A stretch of 15,441 nt of DNA from Leucobacter sp. UBA1945 (GCA_002336855.1 DDEV01000034.1:1-15441), one strand, 5' to 3'; shown: positions 1-7,620, numbered from the stretch's first letter. A program made the numbers and translations. The notes: a model not told the origin generated them from the sequence alone.

Positions 1-428
1 GGGCCCATCGAGAACGGCACGACGTACATGGTGCGCCCGAGCATGCTGCCCTCGAAGAGCGGCATGAGCTCTGCCTTCATCTCGGCAGGGGCACGCCAGT
101 TATTCGTGGGGCCTGCGTCTGCCTCGTTTTCGCTGCAGATGAAGGTGCGATCCTCGACCCTGGCAACGTCTGCCGGGTGCGAACGTGCGAGAAAGCTGCC
201 GGGCCGCAGATCCTTGTTGAGCGCGATCAGGGTGCCCGCCTCAACCATCTCAGAGGTGATGCGGTTCCACTCGTCTTGCGAACCATCGCACCACACGACC
301 GCTGCGGGCTGCGTGAGTTCGGCCACCTCAGTGACCCACTGCAGCACCTCAGGGTTCGAGGTAGTTGCGCCTTCGGTCACGAGTTCCGAGATCGGAGCTG
401 AAGTATCAAGAGTCGATGCACTGCCCAT
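1..428 (-). CDS. pckG: Phosphoenolpyruvate carboxykinase (GTP), N-terminal part
   Basis: This is the N-terminal 142 residues of GTP-dependent PEP carboxykinase; the rest lies beyond the left edge. The enzyme converts oxaloacetate plus GTP to phosphoenolpyruvate plus CO2 in the cytoplasm, the entry step of gluconeogenesis. The translation carries stretches typical of the GTP family: VVWCDGSQDEWNR, FLARSHPADVARVEDRTF, ICSENEADAGPTNNW and, at the edge, GRTMYVVPFSMG. The start ATG at 428-426 is preceded by AAGGAG eight bases upstream, which fixes the start. The gene is divergent from the RamB-like regulator, and 115 bases separate the two start codons. Both genes belong to growth on acetate and other gluconeogenic substrates, so shared control from the gap is likely but inferred. 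The family call is secure; the state of the missing C-terminal part is unknown. Confidence 0.95.
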   Translation of the reverse strand, partial: MGSASTLDTSAPISELVTEGATTSNPEVLQWVTEVAELTQPAAVVWCDGSQDEWNRITSEMVEAGTLIALNKDLRPGSFLARSHPADVARVEDRTFICSENEADAGPTNNWRAPAEMKAELMPLFEGSMLGRTMYVVPFSMG

Positions 429-495
429 GCGTTCGCTTCTCCTTAGTAAAAAGTGGGATTACCACCATTCTCGGTGAACATCAGGTGGCCATAAT

Positions 496-505
496 GCAAA
501 TTTGC
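496..505. promoter_or_regulatory. Palindrome GCAAATTTGC in the pckG/ramB gap (candidate operator)
   Basis: A perfect 10-bp palindrome lies 38 bases before the likely ramB start and 67 bases before the pckG start. Its half-site TTTGC/GCAAA is the core of the motif described for RamB in Corynebacterium, as I remember it, although the half-site order differs. This suggests a RamB (auto)operator that also acts on pckG. The palindrome is seen directly; the binding protein is inferred. Confidence 0.5.
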
Positions 506-506
506 C

Positions 507-537
507 TTGTAAAGAATCTGGATTCTTGCCATATAGT
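507..537 (+). promoter_or_regulatory. Candidate ramB promoter giving a leaderless transcript
   Basis: TATAGT at 532-537 matches the sigma70-type -10 box at 5 of 6 positions. TTGTAA at 507-512 is a 4-of-6 -35 box with a 19-base spacer. The ATG at 544 starts seven bases after the -10 box, exactly where transcription would begin, and there is no Shine-Dalgarno sequence in front of it. This fits a leaderless mRNA, which is common in Actinobacteria. Confidence 0.5.
512..527. promoter_or_regulatory. Inverted repeat AAGAATC-TG-GATTCTT overlapping the ramB promoter
   Basis: Two perfect 7-bp arms (512-518 and 521-527) are separated by 2 bases. They lie between the candidate -35 and -10 boxes of ramB, the position of a repressor site. 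It has no sequence resemblance to the GCAAATTTGC palindrome a few bases to the left, so it may bind a different protein. Function is inferred from position only. Confidence 0.45.
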
Positions 538-543
538 CAATAT

Positions 544-2025
544 ATGAGCCCCACGTCATGGCAGGCCGCCTCGGAAGATTCTGTACACAAGATGCTGCTC
601 GGCAAGCGCATCAGACACTTTCGCACCCAGGCCGGTCTCACTCTCGATGCCCTCGGCGAACGCGTCGGCGTGGTCGGCAGCCAGCTCTCGCTCATCGAGA
701 ACGGCAGGCGCGAGCCGAGGCTGTCCCTGTTGCAGGCCATTGCGCGCGAGCTCAACATCGATCCGGCAGAACTGCTGCGCCAAGAAGCGCCCGATGCGCG
801 CAGCGCCATGGAGCTCGAGCTCGAGCGGGCGCAGCACTCCCCCGCTTATCTGCAGTTGAAGCTGCCGCACGTGCGCACGCCGAAAACGCTGAGCGACGAG
901 GCACTCGAGTCGCTCATCGGGCTGCACCGCGAGCTCGCCCGCAGATCGCTGGCGGCCGCGGCAACACCGGAGGAGGCGCGCCGCGCCAACACCGCGATTC
1001 GGCTCAAGATGCGCGAGCGAGGCAACTATCTGCCCGAAATCGAGCACATCGCAGAGGATCTCATGCGCAGCGTCGGCCACACCACAACGAGCGCCGTGAC
1101 GCACCGTGATGTTGCCGTGCTCGCCGAGAAGCTGGGCTTCACGCTGATCTTCGTCGACGACCTGCCGTCAAACACGCGAAGCATCACCGATATCGAGAAT
1201 GGGCGCATCTACCTGCCGCCCGCCTCGATCCCCGGTGGGCACGGGCTGCGCTCGCTCGCGCTGCAAGCGATGGCGCACCGGGTACTGGGGCACGAAAAGC
1301 CGGCGAGCTACGCCGAGTTTCTCGAGCAGCGCCTGCAGATCAACTACTTCGCGGCGGCGTGCCTGCTGCCAGAGGCCCGCACGGTCGAGTTTCTACGCGC
1401 GGCAAAGAAAGAACGCAATCTCGCGATCGAGGATCTGCGCGACGCGTTCGGAGTAACCCACGAGGCAGCGGCGCACCGCTTCACCAACCTCGCATCGGAG
1501 CACCTCGGCCTGAACGTGCACCACTATCGCCTCGACGCCGCGGGCGTGATCGTGCGCGGATACGAGAACGACGGGCTCCCCCTCCCCTCAGACGCGACCG
1601 GGGCCATCGAGGGCCAGGTGGTGTGCCGCAAATGGGCGGGCCGCACCGCCTTCGACCGCACCAACCGCACGAGCGAGTTCTACCAGTACACAGACACGCC
1701 CGACGGCACCTACTGGTCGACCGTGCAGATCGGCGACATCACGCAGGGCGCGTTCTCGATCGCGTGTGGCGTGCCCTTCGATGACGCCAAGTGGTTTCGG
1801 GGTCGAGACACGACGGCTCGCACCCACTCGACGTGCCCTGACCCGGCCTGCTGCCAGACTCCCGGCGAAGATCTGCTCGCGCGTTGGCAGGGCAAAGCGT
1901 GGCCGAGTGCGCGCATGCACGCGCACGTGCTATCGCCCCTTCCGACCGGAACGTTTCCGGGCGTAGATGACACCGAGATGTACGAGTTTCTCTCGGCGCA
2001 CGCGCCCGAAGGCGAGAGCAACTAG
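544..2025 (+). CDS. ramB: RamB/ScfR-type transcriptional regulator (HTH + degenerate ImmA/IrrE + DUF2083)
   Basis: A 493-residue DNA-binding regulator of the short-chain-fatty-acid (ScfR) family, of which Corynebacterium RamB, controlling acetate metabolism genes, is the model. Visible domains: an XRE helix-turn-helix at about residues 17-70 (LGKRIRHFRTQAGLTLDALG, then SQLSLIENGRREPR), an ImmA/IrrE-like middle at about 180-310, and a DUF2083-like C-terminal region at about 340-490. In the middle domain the metalloprotease HExxH motif is degraded: QAMAH at 241-245 followed by RVLGH, so proteolysis is unlikely. Cysteines 361, 408, 431, 436 and 437 sit in the C-terminal domain and could bind a ligand or metal. 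An upstream in-frame TTG at 502 is possible, but it lies inside the control region. I prefer ATG 544, which fits a leaderless transcript. It is divergent from pckG, a plausible target. The family is secure; orthology to RamB is likely. Confidence 0.85.
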   Translation: MSPTSWQAASEDSVHKMLLGKRIRHFRTQAGLTLDALGERVGVVGSQLSLIENGRREPRLSLLQAIARELNIDPAELLRQEAPDARSAMELELERAQHSPAYLQLKLPHVRTPKTLSDEALESLIGLHRELARRSLAAAATPEEARRANTAIRLKMRERGNYLPEIEHIAEDLMRSVGHTTTSAVTHRDVAVLAEKLGFTLIFVDDLPSNTRSITDIENGRIYLPPASIPGGHGLRSLALQAMAHRVLGHEKPASYAEFLEQRLQINYFAAACLLPEARTVEFLRAAKKERNLAIEDLRDAFGVTHEAAAHRFTNLASEHLGLNVHHYRLDAAGVIVRGYENDGLPLPSDATGAIEGQVVCRKWAGRTAFDRTNRTSEFYQYTDTPDGTYWSTVQIGDITQGAFSIACGVPFDDAKWFRGRDTTARTHSTCPDPACCQTPGEDLLARWQGKAWPSARMHAHVLSPLPTGTFPGVDDTEMYEFLSAHAPEGESN

Positions 2026-2087
2026 TCGCTGGCAACGCTATTGCCGAGACGAATGCTGGGCTCACTGACCGACCCCCGATAGCGCCC

Positions 2088-2426
2088 ATGCGCGACGTGG
2101 TTGTAAGCACGAACCACTCGAGAGCTAGTGCCCTGGCACAAGTTCAACTCGAACGCGATTCTTGTCGGGTGGCTCGTATTCCCTCTCCCGCAGCGGCCCT
2201 CGTCGGCAGCCGCATTCGAGAGCGCCGCCTTGAGCTCGAGATGACCCAGGATCAGCTCGCGTACGCATGCGAAATCGACCCGTCGAACCTGCGAGCCTAC
2301 GAAAACGGTCGCGGCCTTCCGAACGTTTACACCGTGGTGCGCTTCTCGGCCGCGCTCATGCTTGAGCGGCCGGGCGACCTGCTCGACGGTCTAACGGCCG
2401 AGCTATTCACCCCTCACGGCAAGTAA
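2088..2426 (+). CDS. Small XRE-family DNA-binding protein
   Basis: A 112-residue protein with one helix-turn-helix domain of the Cro/C1 (XRE) type at about residues 40-95: VGSRIRERRLELEMTQDQLA, then ACEIDPSNLRAYENGRGLPN. The order of helices and the conserved Q, S/N and ENGR residues are typical. No other domain is visible, and its targets cannot be predicted. The first 27 residues look unlike coding sequence of the family, and no Shine-Dalgarno sequence precedes ATG 2088. A GTG at 2169, giving about 85 residues that begin just before the HTH, is an equally good start. It lies 62 bases after ramB on the same strand and 157 bases before the HNH gene. It could be a lone regulator or the remnant of a mobile element. 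It is a real gene in my view because of the intact HTH. Confidence 0.75.
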   Translation: MRDVVVSTNHSRASALAQVQLERDSCRVARIPSPAAALVGSRIRERRLELEMTQDQLAYACEIDPSNLRAYENGRGLPNVYTVVRFSAALMLERPGDLLDGLTAELFTPHGK

Positions 2427-2538
2427 CTCAGCTTTCGTTTGCCTGTTTCTAGGCATCGAAAAGGATCGCGGCCGCCGCCGAACCTCGATCCCGCTTTGCC
2501 GCGAACCCGACTCGGCCCAACACTTGTCGATACCCTAC

Positions 2539-2555
2539 AGATTTACCTGAAATCT
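2539..2555. promoter_or_regulatory. Inverted repeat AGATTT-ACCTG-AAATCT upstream of the HNH gene
   Basis: Perfect 6-bp arms (2539-2544 and 2550-2555) with a 5-base spacer lie 28 bases before the GTG start of the DUF222/HNH gene, in the most AT-rich part of this 157-base gap. The position suits an operator, perhaps for the XRE protein encoded just upstream, but that link is a guess. I could not identify a convincing promoter pair here. Confidence 0.3.
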
Positions 2556-2583
2556 TTGGATCGCGCGGCGTCTCATTAGGCCC

Positions 2584-4299
2584 GTGAATGTCGGGGGTCA
2601 CCGCTTGAATGTCGTCATGAACCTTTTCGACGAGCTGCAGGCCCGGTTAGACGCCCTCAGGGGTCTCTTTCCGACGCTCGAAGCTGCCGACGAAATCAGT
2701 TCAGCAGTCGCTCTGCTGAACGATGAGACGCTCTGCGATCTCACCGATCTGGTCGCGCACACCATGCGCGTCTATCAGCAGTTCTCGCTCGCGAGCAGTG
2801 GTGCGATCGGCGCGCGCTCAACGCGAGCCGCCGGCCACAGGGGGCTCGCGCAGTCGCGCGGGTTTCGCAGCCCCGCGGCACTGATCCAGCAGCTCACCGG
2901 TGTCAGTCGCCACACCGCGATGCAGCACATTCGAGTCGGTGAGTCACTGCAAGAGACCGCGAGCGGTGCTGGGTTTAGTTCAGCGGGCTCCGTGCCGGGA
3001 GACGCTTCGGGCCTAGGCCCAGAGCCTATAGACGAGGCGTCGACCGCGGCCACGCCTGCAACACCCTGGTTCTCGCCCCTCACCACCGCGCTCCGCGAGT
3101 GTCGACTTTCACCCGAGCAGCACGATGCGATTCGACGTGGGATCGGCGAACCGCCCGTCGCCGCCACTGAACGTGACGCTCCCTCAATTGCGGCCCTCAA
3201 TCCAACCACCGATGCGCAGGCGTCACCCGAGGTCGTCATGGCCTGGCGGCTCGCCACCCAGCAACTCGTTGAGTACGCTGCCGAGGTTCCTGTCGAAGAG
3301 CTTGCAAAACAGGCGCGTGCGGTGCGCGATCTGCTCGATCCAGAGGGCGCGACCGCAAGATACCTCGCGAGGCACGAGGCGCGCGCGTTCACGATGTGGA
3401 CCGACAGAGACGGCCTCACCCACGGCAAGTTTGTGTTCGATGACGAATCAGCTGAGTGGATCCGCGGCATAGTGAACACCGCGCTGCGCCCGCGCCGGGG
3501 CGGGCCACGCTTCATCACCGCCCAAGAACAGGCGCGCGCGGATGCGCTGCGGCACGATCCGCGCACCAACGAACAGTTAGCGCACGATCTGCTCGTCGAC
3601 GTGATGAAGGCAGGGTCGATTGCCGATGCCGCGGCCGTGTTCGGGGTGCGCCAGGCAGGCATCAAGATCGTGCAGGTCGTCACCCGTGACGACTCCCACC
3701 CGGGCGAGACCGTGGCCGCGACCTACCTGCAAGAAGGCGGCGCGATCGTGCCCGAAGGTGTCGGTTCACAGCACCGGTGCAACACGAGCGAGCAGCACCT
3801 CGTCGTTGACGAGCACGGCGACCCTCTCAACGTGGGGCGTGAACAGCGCCTCTTCACTGCGCGGCATCGGGTCGCGCTGGCCGCTCGAGACGGCGGCTGT
3901 CGCTGGGTCGGGTGCGACCGCCCCGCGTCGTACTGCGAAGCGCACCACATCGATCAGTGGCATGCCGACCAGGGTCGCACCGACGTCGACCGCGGGGTTC
4001 TGCTCTGCCGCTTTCACCACATGCAGTTGCACAATGGCGGGTGGAGCATCAGCCGCGAGGGGCGTGGTCCGTTTCTGCTCCACGCACCTCCGAGAACGGG
4101 GTCGCCGCAGGCCGACACTGCGAGCGAGGTGCTGCGGACCGACATTGCGAACGAGGCGCCGCCGGCCGGCATGGCTAGCGGGGTGCCGCCGACGTCCGAC
4201 GGAAGCGCCGAACCGGTCGAACTGCGGCCGCCTGTACCACTCAGGTATGCGTGGCAGAGCGCCTCCCTGCCCGCGAAAACCTTTCGAGTAGCGGCATGA
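2584..4299 (+). CDS. DUF222 and HNH endonuclease domain protein (13E12 family)
   Basis: A protein of up to 571 residues with the architecture of the actinobacterial DUF222/HNH (13E12 repeat) family. The DUF222 region covers about residues 12-400, interrupted by a low-complexity linker rich in Ala, Ser, Pro and Thr at about 120-165. The HNH nuclease domain is at about 430-490: C439 and C444, the H454-H455 pair (EAHHIDQWH), C475, H478-H479 and the final HN at 483-484. The nuclease motif therefore appears intact. A poorly conserved, repetitive tail follows (about 500-545). GTG 2584 is the longest start; ATG 2617 (MNLFDELQARL) is an alternative, and neither has a clear Shine-Dalgarno sequence. 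The cellular role of this family is unsettled. Such genes occur in many copies per genome, and a mobile or homing character has been suspected. It is convergent with deoA, with a 244-base gap. Confidence 0.88.
   Translation: MNVGGHRLNVVMNLFDELQARLDALRGLFPTLEAADEISSAVALLNDETLCDLTDLVAHTMRVYQQFSLASSGAIGARSTRAAGHRGLAQSRGFRSPAALIQQLTGVSRHTAMQHIRVGESLQETASGAGFSSAGSVPGDASGLGPEPIDEASTAATPATPWFSPLTTALRECRLSPEQHDAIRRGIGEPPVAATERDAPSIAALNPTTDAQASPEVVMAWRLATQQLVEYAAEVPVEELAKQARAVRDLLDPEGATARYLARHEARAFTMWTDRDGLTHGKFVFDDESAEWIRGIVNTALRPRRGGPRFITAQEQARADALRHDPRTNEQLAHDLLVDVMKAGSIADAAAVFGVRQAGIKIVQVVTRDDSHPGETVAATYLQEGGAIVPEGVGSQHRCNTSEQHLVVDEHGDPLNVGREQRLFTARHRVALAARDGGCRWVGCDRPASYCEAHHIDQWHADQGRTDVDRGVLLCRFHHMQLHNGGWSISREGRGPFLLHAPPRTGSPQADTASEVLRTDIANEAPPAGMASGVPPTSDGSAEPVELRPPVPLRYAWQSASLPAKTFRVAA
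4108..4200 (+). repeat. Degenerate tandem repeat coding the tail of the HNH protein
   Basis: Three imperfect units of about 10 codons follow the HNH domain. They read roughly ADTASEVLRT, DIANEAPPAG and MASGVPPTS, with recurring A-(S/N)-E/G-V/A-P-P elements. The DNA units share gcgagcgaggtgc-, gcgaacgaggcgc- and gctagcggggtgc-type cores. This suggests local duplication followed by drift; the segment is probably a disordered tail. Confidence 0.4.
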
Positions 4300-4322
4300 G
4301 CGTCGACATGACCATGCAACGA

Positions 4323-4428
4323 GGCGACCGAGAATGAGGGCGCGGGTGCGGGGTTTCGCGGCAAAAGCGTGCGGCACATCTCGACAGGCTCGATGAGCAA
4401 CATGGAGACATGGCGACCGAGCATGAGG
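4323..4428. repeat. Pair of 17-bp direct repeats, GGCGACCGAGMATGAGG
   Basis: Copies at 4323-4339 and 4412-4428 differ at one base (A or C at the M position) and are 89 bases apart start to start. The bases before them are also loosely alike (ATGA-, CAACATGGAG-like words). Between them is ctcgacaggctcgatgag, a word style I associate with dispersed intergenic repeats in Microbacteriaceae genomes. The repeats are seen directly; the origin is inferred. Confidence 0.5.
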
Positions 4429-4439
4429 CGGCTACGTGA

Positions 4440-4535
4440 CGAGCGCGGGGTTCCGGACCGTGCACATCGCCGGGCCTGGCGGGAGCGAGCGCAGCTCGCG
4501 GATGGATCTGCGCGTGATCCGAAACCCCGCGCTCG
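4440..4535. repeat. 96-base cloverleaf-like inverted repeat beside deoA
   Basis: The outer arms at 4440-4457 and 4518-4535 (18 bp, one mismatch) enclose three smaller hairpins: CGCC/GGCG at 4468-4481, GCGAGC/GCTCGC at 4485-4499 and GGATC/GATCC at 4504-4520; the last overlaps the outer arm by three bases. In a minus-strand transcript the one mismatch becomes a U-G wobble, so the whole outer stem would pair, 8 bases after the deoA stop codon. It may protect the 3' end of deoA mRNA, stop transcription, or be a repetitive extragenic element. No T-tract follows it. Confidence 0.55.
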
Positions 4536-4543
4536 CTCCGCAG

Positions 4544-5842
4544 CTACGCCGTGATCTTCTCGAGCACGAGCGGGCCACCCGTCTGAGCGACACCGGCCTC
4601 TTCAATCTCCCACGCACCCTCGACGGCCTCGAGCGCACGCTCGAAGCGCGCCGCATCATCGGCCGAGAGCGTGAACAACGGATCTCCCGCGCGCACCGAG
4701 TCACCCGGCTTCGCGTGCAGATCGATGCCCGCCGCGAAGATCACCGGATCCTCGGCCCGGGCGCGACCCGCCCCGAGGCGCCACGCACCGATGCCGAACG
4801 GCAGAGCTTCAAGGCGGGTCAGCACGCCCGACGACGGCGCAACCACGGTGTGCGTCTCGCGCGCCACGGGCAGCGGCGCATCGGGGTCGCCGTCTTGCGC
4901 CGAGATCATGCGTCGCCAGGCATCCATTGCACGCCCGTCGTCGAGCGCAGCCTCAACATCAGCATCGGGCTGACCCGCGAGCGCCAGCATCTCGCGCGCA
5001 AGCGCAACGGTGAGCTCGCGCACATCTGAGGGGCCGCCACCGGCGAGAATCTCGACCGACTCTCGTACCTCGTTCGCGTTGCCGATCGCAAGGCCGAGCG
5101 GCACGTTCATGTTCGTGAGCAGCGCCGTCGTCGCGACGCCGGAGTCATTGCCGAGCGCGACCATGGTGCGTGCGAGCTCTCGCGCATTTTCGACGTCTTG
5201 CATGAAGGCACCCGAACCGAACTTCACATCGAGCACGAGCGCGTCGGTACCCTCGGCGATCTTCTTCGACATGATGCTCGACGCGATCAGCGGAATCGTG
5301 TCGACCGTACCCGTCACGTCGCGCAGCGCATACAGCTTCTTGTCTGCAGGAGCGAGCCCACTGCCGGCCGCGCAGATCACCGCGCCCACATCGCCCGCCA
5401 TCTGCGCGAACATTTCTTCGTTCGTAAGCGACGCCCGCCAGCCTGCGATCGACTCGAGCTTGTCGAGGGTGCCGCCCGTGTGACCGAGCCCGCGCCCCGA
5501 GAGCTGCGGCACGGCAACCCCGAAGGCTGCGACCAGCGGCGCCAGGGGCAGCGTGATCTTGTCGCCCACACCGCCGGTGGAGTGCTTGTCGACCGTGCGC
5601 TTGCCGAGGTTCGCGAAGCTCATGCGCTCGCCCGAAGCAATCATCGCGTCGGTCATCACCCGAATCTCGTCGCGCTGCATCCCGCGCTGAAACACTGCCA
5701 TCGCGAACGACGCCATCTGCGCGTCGCTCACGTACCCGCGCGTGTACGCATCGATAAGCCACCGCAATGCGGCCTCGGGCACGACTCCCCCGTCGCGCTT
5801 GATACGAATGACGTCTACTGCGTCGAACGGCTCAACACTCAT
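4544..5842 (-). CDS. deoA: Thymidine / pyrimidine-nucleoside phosphorylase
   Basis: A 432-residue cytoplasmic enzyme that splits thymidine or deoxyuridine (perhaps also uridine) with phosphate to the free base and (deoxy)ribose-1-phosphate. The family signature SGRGLGHTGGTLDKLESI is at residues 115-132, the phosphate-binding KHSTGGVGDK at 86-95, and the substrate residues R174, S189 and K193 are in the expected places (YALRDVTG, IASSIMSKK). The glycosyltransferase-type N-terminal, alpha/beta middle and PYNP C-terminal domains are all present, and the length is normal (430-440). ATG 5842 follows the cdd stop by 14 bases with AAGGAA and GAAGAAG as possible ribosome sites, so it is the last gene of the operon. 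Sequence does not decide between a strict thymidine enzyme and a broader pyrimidine enzyme. Confidence 0.95.
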   Translation of the reverse strand: MSVEPFDAVDVIRIKRDGGVVPEAALRWLIDAYTRGYVSDAQMASFAMAVFQRGMQRDEIRVMTDAMIASGERMSFANLGKRTVDKHSTGGVGDKITLPLAPLVAAFGVAVPQLSGRGLGHTGGTLDKLESIAGWRASLTNEEMFAQMAGDVGAVICAAGSGLAPADKKLYALRDVTGTVDTIPLIASSIMSKKIAEGTDALVLDVKFGSGAFMQDVENARELARTMVALGNDSGVATTALLTNMNVPLGLAIGNANEVRESVEILAGGGPSDVRELTVALAREMLALAGQPDADVEAALDDGRAMDAWRRMISAQDGDPDAPLPVARETHTVVAPSSGVLTRLEALPFGIGAWRLGAGRARAEDPVIFAAGIDLHAKPGDSVRAGDPLFTLSADDAARFERALEAVEGAWEIEEAGVAQTGGPLVLEKITA

Positions 5843-5856
5843 GCTTCTTCAGTTCC

Positions 5857-6273
5857 TTAGTTGTTTCGCGAGGCGACGGCCGCAAGATCGCGAGGGCCGA
5901 AGGCATCGGGCAGCACTTCATCGATCGTGCGCAGTCCAGAGACGGTATCGAGGATCATGCCCTCCGCCGAGTGTTCGTAGAGCAGTTGGCGACAGCGCCC
6001 GCACGGCATGATGGTCTCGGCGTTGCCGTTCACGCACACGAAGGCGACAAGTTTGCCGCCACCGCCCATGCACAGCTCGGCGACCATCGCGCACTCGGCG
6101 CACAGGGTCACCCCGTACGAGGCGTTCTCGATGTTGCAGCCGCTCACGATGCGGCCGTCATCTACAAGCGCCGCGGCGCCCACAGGGTACTGCGAGTAAG
6201 GAACGTAGGCGTGATCCAACGCAGCGATAGCTGCCTGCCTGATCGGTACCCAGTCGATCTGCTGATTCGACAT
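5857..6273 (-). CDS. cdd: Cytidine deaminase
   Basis: A 138-residue, zinc-dependent enzyme that converts cytidine and deoxycytidine to uridine and deoxyuridine. Motifs: SGCNIENASYG at 44-54, the catalytic C58-A-E60 (here CAECAM where many members have CAERTA) and PCGRCRQ at 90-96 with zinc ligands C91 and C94. The length matches the homotetrameric class (about 130-140). I start at ATG 6273, which has GGAGG four bases upstream. A longer in-frame reading to 6354 would run back into the permease gene and adds no family sequence. The gene begins 10 bases after the permease stop and is followed after 14 bases by deoA, so uptake, deamination and phosphorolysis are co-transcribed. The function call is very secure. 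Confidence 0.95.
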   Translation of the reverse strand: MSNQQIDWVPIRQAAIAALDHAYVPYSQYPVGAAALVDDGRIVSGCNIENASYGVTLCAECAMVAELCMGGGGKLVAFVCVNGNAETIMPCGRCRQLLYEHSAEGMILDTVSGLRTIDEVLPDAFGPRDLAAVASRNN

Positions 6274-6283
6274 ATTGCCTCCG

Positions 6284-7620
6284 CTACGACTTGATGTACG
6301 GTTTGCCCGCGGCAGCCGGCCCGCGCGACCGACCGACCAACCCCGCCACCGCAAAAATGGTCACGACGTACGGCAGCATCAGCATGAACTGGCTCGGCAC
6401 TGGCGAGCCGATCACCGAGAGCACGCCCTGCAGGTTGGTCGCGAAGCCGAAGAGCAGCGCGGCGAGCGTCGCCTTGATCGGATCCCACTTGCCGAAGATC
6501 ACCGCAGCCAGCGCGATGAAGCCCGCGCCGGCGGTCATCTCGCGGTTGAACGACGGAACCGAGGCGAGCGTGAAGAACGCGCCGCCCAGGCCTGCGATCG
6601 CACCGGCGAGCATCAGGTTGAGGTACCTGGTGCGTGCCACCTTGATACCGACGGTGTCGGCAGCCTGCGGATGCTCGCCGACCGCGCGAAGACGCAGTCC
6701 CCAGCGGGTGCGGTACATCGCGAACCATACGAGAAAGACAACGACATACATGACGTAGACGATGATGGTCTGTCGAAACAGCACCGGGCCGAGCAATGGG
6801 ATCTCGCTGAGGCCAGGGATCGCGAACGCCTTGAACGGCTGCGGCGAGTTCAGCAGCGCCGAGTTCGGAGCGAGCACCTTCGAGAAGAGGAAGGTCGTGA
6901 CGCCGACGACGAGCACGTTCAGCACCACACCGACGATCACCTGATCGACGAAGTAGGTGATCGCGAAGACGCCGAGCACGAGCGAGACGAGCACTGACGC
7001 GACCATTGCCGCGAGAACGCCGGCGGTACCCGCGATGGCTACTGCCATCCCCTCCGAGACATCCACGTTCTGCAGCGCGCCGTTGTAAATCACCGACGCA
7101 ACGACTGCGGCAGAGAATGCACCAGCGAGCAGCTGGGCCTCGATCGCGATGTTCACGACGCCAACGCGCTCGCCGATCACTCCACCGAGCGCGCCGAAGA
7201 TCAGGGGCGTTGCAAGCGCGAGCGCACCGCCGAGCAGGCCCACCATCGGGATCGTGCCGCCCGCAGCTGCCCACGAGAGAAACCCGACCAGCAGCACGGC
7301 GACGTATACGATCGTGAGCCAGAGCGGATGCGGCCGCCCCTGCGAGGCGAGGAATGCGGAGTACGCGGCGCACAGCAGCAGCAGCATAGCGGCAAGCCAG
7401 GCGGTCGCCGTTGCTGGCACAACGAGGTCGGGCAGCGCGAAGAGCTCGTGCCCCGCGCTCAGGCGAAACGTTGTCGCGCCCTCTCGCGGGCCGAACAGCG
7501 GCAGCAGGGTGAAGAGCACTGCGAAGATGCCGAAAATAATCGGCGCCTTCCACGACTTCACCGCGACACGGCGCAGGTCTTCGCTCACCGGGTGATCCGA
7601 GGGAATAGCGGTCACGGCGC

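Larger units (their letters stand above)
4300..4543. other. Convergent intergenic region between the HNH gene and deoA
   Basis: No credible gene lies in these 244 bases. The region holds two copies of a 17-bp direct repeat with one mismatch (4323-4339 and 4412-4428) and, in the right half, a large stem-loop structure next to the deoA stop. No T-rich tract of the classical Rho-independent kind is visible on either strand, so how the two convergent transcripts end is not clear from sequence. Confidence 0.6.

Noticed and set aside
2036..2084. CGCTAT / ATAGCG inverted repeat before the XRE gene
   Set aside because: Only 6-bp arms with a 37-base gap; expected by chance and no supporting promoter or terminator sign.
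2443..2458. Small hairpin GCCT-gtttct-AGGC after the XRE gene
   Set aside because: The stem is four or five base pairs and lacks a T-tract; too weak to call a terminator.
2775..3683. 302-codon minus-strand frame within the HNH gene
   Set aside because: Antisense to the DUF222 region; Ser/Ala/Arg-rich with no recognisable domain.
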